Shown here: positions 61,412-64,000 of the stretch, piece by piece
Position numbering within the stretch: position 1 is the stretch's first letter
Layout: every line of letters starts with the position of its first letter
NCBI GenBank assembly: GCA_963725395.1
Contig: CAVRYH010000002.1
Location: forward strand, 603,840 to 667,839
DNA: 64,000 nt
Origin: Bog-756 sp963725395
GTDB lineage: Bacteria > Actinomycetota > Acidimicrobiia > Acidimicrobiales > RAAP-2
Direction of reading: 5' to 3'
Translations under genes and position numbers: made by a program
The notes under the pieces: model-generated
Databases searched by the model: none
The model's input: only the letters and a program-made list of their open reading frames with translations
What the model was told of the DNA's origin: nothing

Positions 61412-62494
61412 TCAGTCCTCGGACGACGAACCGAACCCGATCGCCTGGGCGATGGCGTTGCGGCCGGCGTCGATCTTCTCGGCGGCCAGTTCGTCCTCGG
61501 CCATCACCTCGTCGAGGTCGGTCGCCTCGTAGCCGATGACCCCCATGTCGGCGAAGGTCTGGCGCATCGTCGGTCCCCAGAGTCCGATGTCCTTCAGGGT
61601 GGGCACGATCCGGGTGAACAGCAGGCTCCGGAAGAGTGCCTGGCTCTCGCTCCGGGCCACGTAGTCGATGCAGGACTCGGCGTCGTAGCCCAGACGCTCC
61701 CACAGCTCGTCGGCGAGGAACCTGTCGCGCATCCGGTAGCACGCGTCGGCACAGAACTCCTCGCGTTCATCCCTCTCGGCCTGGGTGAGTTGCGGGTAGT
61801 AGTCACGGAGGGCCAGGCGCCCGAACATCACGTGGCGGGCCTCGTCCTGCATCACGTAGGCGTTCACCGCTTTACCTAATGGGTCGCCCGCCGTGTTGCG
61901 GATCAGCCCGAACGCAGCCAGGGCCAGCCCCTCGATCAGGACCTGCATCCCGAGGTAGGTCATGTCCCACCGCGAGTCGCTGAGGACGTCGTCCAGCAAC
62001 GACTTGAGATGCACGTTGATCGGATAGGCGGTCTCGATCTTGTCGAGGTAGCGCGAGTAGCTCTCGACGTGGCGGGCCTCGTCCATCACCTGGGTGGCCG
62101 CGTAGTACTTGGAGTCGATGGAGGGCACGGTCTGGACGATCTTGGCCGTGCAGATCAGTGCGCCCTGTTCGCCGTGGAGGAACTGGCTGAATTGCCAGGC
62201 CACCATGTTGCGTCGGACGTTCCCCCGTTCGCGCTCGTTGAGCTTGTCCCAGACCGGCGATCCGAAGATGGGCACCAGTTCGTCGGGGACGAGGAGCGGG
62301 TTCTCCGGGTCGGGGTCGTGGGACCAGTCGATCCGCTCGTTGGCGTCCCACTGTTTCTTTTTGCCCTTGTCGTACAGCGTGAGCAGTTTCTGGCGGCCAC
62401 TGTCGTAGTCCCAGGTGAACTGGGCGGTCCCGGTCCCGTCCGCCGTCTGCCAGCCGGTCTTGTCCACCGGCAGTTGGTAGATCTTGGTCGCCAC
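61412..62494 (-). CDS. Ferritin-like diiron protein (R2/AurF-like)
   Basis: A 360-residue helical protein with a full diiron site: E109 (FLHGEQGAL), E139 and H142 (MDEARHVESY), a helix with E188 (MQVLIEGLALAAFGL) and E218 and H221 (MQDEARHVMFG). Four Glu and two His match the ligand set of ribonucleotide-reductase R2 and AurF-type oxygenases. A tyrosine radical site is not evident, and the length and loops suit an oxygenase or oxidase of unknown substrate. GTG at 62494 follows GAGGAG. It lies alone between PhoU and an LLM enzyme. A role in N-oxygenation or fatty-acid chemistry is possible but unproven. Confidence 0.8.
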   Translation of the reverse strand: MATKIYQLPVDKTGWQTADGTGTAQFTWDYDSGRQKLLTLYDKGKKKQWDANERIDWSHDPDPENPLLVPDELVPIFGSPVWDKLNERERGNVRRNMVAWQFSQFLHGEQGALICTAKIVQTVPSIDSKYYAATQVMDEARHVESYSRYLDKIETAYPINVHLKSLLDDVLSDSRWDMTYLGMQVLIEGLALAAFGLIRNTAGDPLGKAVNAYVMQDEARHVMFGRLALRDYYPQLTQAERDEREEFCADACYRMRDRFLADELWERLGYDAESCIDYVARSESQALFRSLLFTRIVPTLKDIGLWGPTMRQTFADMGVIGYEATDLDEVMAEDELAAEKIDAGRNAIAQAIGFGSSSED

Positions 62495-62680
62495 GATCGT
62501 CGTCTCCTCGCCCGTCGCCCCGGCTCAAGTGTGGGCGCACCGCGCCGCGCTGTCAATCGGTGTCACGCCCCTGTCCCCGGCCCGGCGTCAGGGACACCCG
62601 GCATCCGCCGACCGGTGGGCCGGTCCGAAGACGGCCGGGTCGGCGAACCCGGCCCGGCGGTTCCCGTCGCCGGGTGGTGC

Positions 62681-63542
62681 TCAGCGCAGCCCCAGCACCT
62701 CGGACGTGCGGGCCAGGGCGTCGAGGTGGCCGTCGACGGTGCCGAGGCCCGCCCGCATGGTGTTGATCGACAGGTGGCTGGCCCCGCGGCCCGCCACGCC
62801 CCGACGCGGCGGGCCAGGTCGTCGGCGTCGCCCCGCCAGTCGACCCGCCCCTCCATCCCGATGGCCGACGGGTCCCGACCCGCCACCCGGGCCGCCTCGT
62901 CCACGATCCCACGGGCCTCGTCGAGTGCGGGGCCGGGCTGGACCATGGGGAACCACCCGTCGGCCAGCCGACCGATCCGGGCGTAGGCCCTGGGCGAGGC
63001 ACCCCCGAACCAGACGGGGATGGGGCGTTGGATCGGCATCGGGGCGATGCCGATCCCCTTCCAGTGGTCGAACTGTCCCGTCACACTCACCGAGCGGGTC
63101 GTCCACAACCGGCGCAGCAGTTCCACCTGCTCCTCGATCCGGCGTCCGCGCCGCAGAAGTCCTGTCCGAGGGCCTCGTACTCGACGGCGTTCCACCCGAT
63201 GCCGACACCGAGCCGGAAGTTGCCGGCGGTGAGGAGGTCGACCTCGGCGGCCTGCTTGGCCACCAGCGCGGTCGGACGCTGGGGCAGGATGATGATCCCG
63301 GTCACCAGCTCGAGCGAGGTGCAGGCGGCCAGATAGCCGAAGAGGACGAACGGCTCGTGGAACTCGGTGTCGATGTCGTAGGGGCCGTTCCAACCCCGGT
63401 GGACCAACGGGTCGGCCCCGACCACGTGGTCGTAGGCGACGACGTGGCGGTATCCGAGGGCCTCCACCCCCTGCGCGTAGGCACGGACGCCGCCGACGTC
63501 CGGCCCGATCTCCGTCTGGGGGAGCACGACGCCGATCCTCAT
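62681..63542 (-). CDS. LLM class F420-dependent oxidoreductase (two frameshifts)
   Basis: It starts MRIGVVLPQTEIGPDVGGVR with RHVVAYDHVVGADP, LVTGIIILPQRPTALVAKQA and NFRLGVGIGWNAVEYEALGQ, in one frame to about 63156. A missing base there shifts reading to GRRIEEQVELLRRLWTTRSV and GIAPMPIQRPIPVWFGGASP, RLADGWFPMVQPGPALDEAR. A second missing base, in the C-run 62782-62785, shifts to GASHLSINTMRAGLGTVDGH and SEVLGLR with stop at 62681. Repaired length is about 287 residues, normal for this F420 group. Everything conserved is present, so errors in the sequence are likelier than a pseudogene. The ATG at 63542 follows AGGAAG. Confidence 0.82.
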
Positions 63543-63670
63543 GTCAGTTGACTTCCTTCCTCGCCGCCGTCACGACGCCATCGGATGGCGCCGGCCCTCC
63601 ACCCCGCACGCAGTTGCCGCCGTCGTTCCTGAGCCCGACGTCCGCTCGACACCACACCAGCTCAGCCCGA

Positions 63671-64000
63671 TCACTCCGCCGGGGCGTGCTCGGACAGATC
63701 GGACTGGCGCACCCAGGTCGAGTACATCTCGGCGTAGCGGCCGCCACGCGCCACCAACTCGTCGTGCGTACCGACCTCGATGATCCGTCCCTCGTCGACC
63801 ACGACGATGCGGTCGGCCCGCATGGCCGTCGACAGCCGGTGGGCGATGAGGATGGCTGTCCGGTTCTCCAGCAGCACATCGAGGGCGTTCTCGATCTTCG
63901 TCTCCGACTGCAGGTCCAGGTTGGAGGTGGCCTCGTCGAGCACCAGCACCCGCGGATGGGCCAGGAACGCCCGGGCCAGGGCGAGCAGCTGCCGTTCCCC
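63671..64000 (-). CDS. ABC transporter ATP-binding protein (C-terminal part, cut by window edge)
   Basis: The frame is open to the window edge and begins GERQLLALARAFLAHPRVLV, the end of the ABC signature helix. Then Walker B VLVLDEATS, D-loop SNLD, and the H-loop TAILIAHRLSTAMRADRIVV follow, with GRIIEVGTHDELVARGGRYA at the end. This pattern is of the multidrug/lipid exporter (MsbA/MdlB-like, half- or full-size) type, where the ATPase is fused after membrane helices. Those helices would lie beyond the window. The C-terminus ends ...SEHAPAE. Confidence 0.9.
   Translation of the reverse strand, partial: GERQLLALARAFLAHPRVLVLDEATSNLDLQSETKIENALDVLLENRTAILIAHRLSTAMRADRIVVVDEGRIIEVGTHDELVARGGRYAEMYSTWVRQSDLSEHAPAE

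Overview
This is high-GC DNA (roughly 70% by eye) with dense genes on both strands, many GTG starts, and ATGA/GTGA stop-start overlaps. The gene set points to an actinobacterium, most likely class Acidimicrobiia. It has several luciferase-like and PPOX oxidoreductases of F420-type families, a mycothiol-type DinB protein, a cbs-metB pair, a TrpB2-type tryptophan synthase and a RecBCD locus. A secreted protein carries 'GYWLVASDGGIFSFG' repeats, which I know mainly from Acidimicrobiia. This placement is an inference from gene families, not from a marker tree. No rRNA, tRNA, insertion sequence, CRISPR array or prophage was seen.

Layout. 1-5.2 kb: a cut-off GNAT acetyltransferase, DinB, two small membrane proteins, an LLM oxidoreductase, then an ECF sigma factor / membrane protein / lipoprotein operon. 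5.2-15.2 kb: cbs-metB (transsulfuration), enoyl-CoA hydratase, secreted esterase, glycine-oxidase-like flavoenzyme, aldo/keto reductase, an LLM remnant, a HAD phosphatase and a DHA2 drug exporter. 15.4-18.8 kb: ssuD-ssuE type FMNH2 monooxygenase pair, a YjbQ protein, tag and an F420 PPOX protein. 18.8-24.9 kb: a tightly overlapping leftward operon of two amidohydrolases, a six-hairpin glycosidase-like protein and a sarcosine-oxidase-like flavoenzyme, divergent from a C69 peptidase / amine oxidase pair. 28-35 kb: a secreted G1 (eqolisin) peptidase with C-terminal repeats, a class V aminotransferase, pdxH, acyl-CoA dehydrogenase, thioesterase and another LLM enzyme. 35-44 kb: a small acidic protein, a YrhK-like membrane protein, an unknown protein with a PemK-like C-terminus, an atypical FtsH with a structured leader, a lipoprotein, an ECF41 sigma factor with an FAD oxidoreductase, and a PaaI thioesterase. 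44.3-48.7 kb: a DHA2 exporter with its MerR regulator, dienelactone hydrolase, DUF6295 and DUF5684 proteins. 48.8-57.7 kb: recC-recB-recD. 57.7-64 kb: amidase, trpB2, a PhoU-like protein, a ferritin-like diiron protein, an LLM oxidoreductase and the end of an ABC exporter.

Two properties cut across the window. First, eight otherwise convincing genes are broken by single-base indels (eleven in all) that one added or removed base repairs. This looks more like unpolished sequence than decay, and it creates a false RecB-RecD fusion. Second, at least eight start codons sit 5-8 bases after a TANNNT -10 hexamer with no Shine-Dalgarno sequence, which indicates leaderless mRNAs.

No single system in the window is clearly new. 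The best candidates for new biology are the 18.8-24.9 kb catabolic operon, the FtsH-like protease with its GNRA-capped leader hairpin, the G1 peptidase-repeat fusion, the extra N-terminal domain on cystathionine beta-synthase, and the PemK-like three-part protein.
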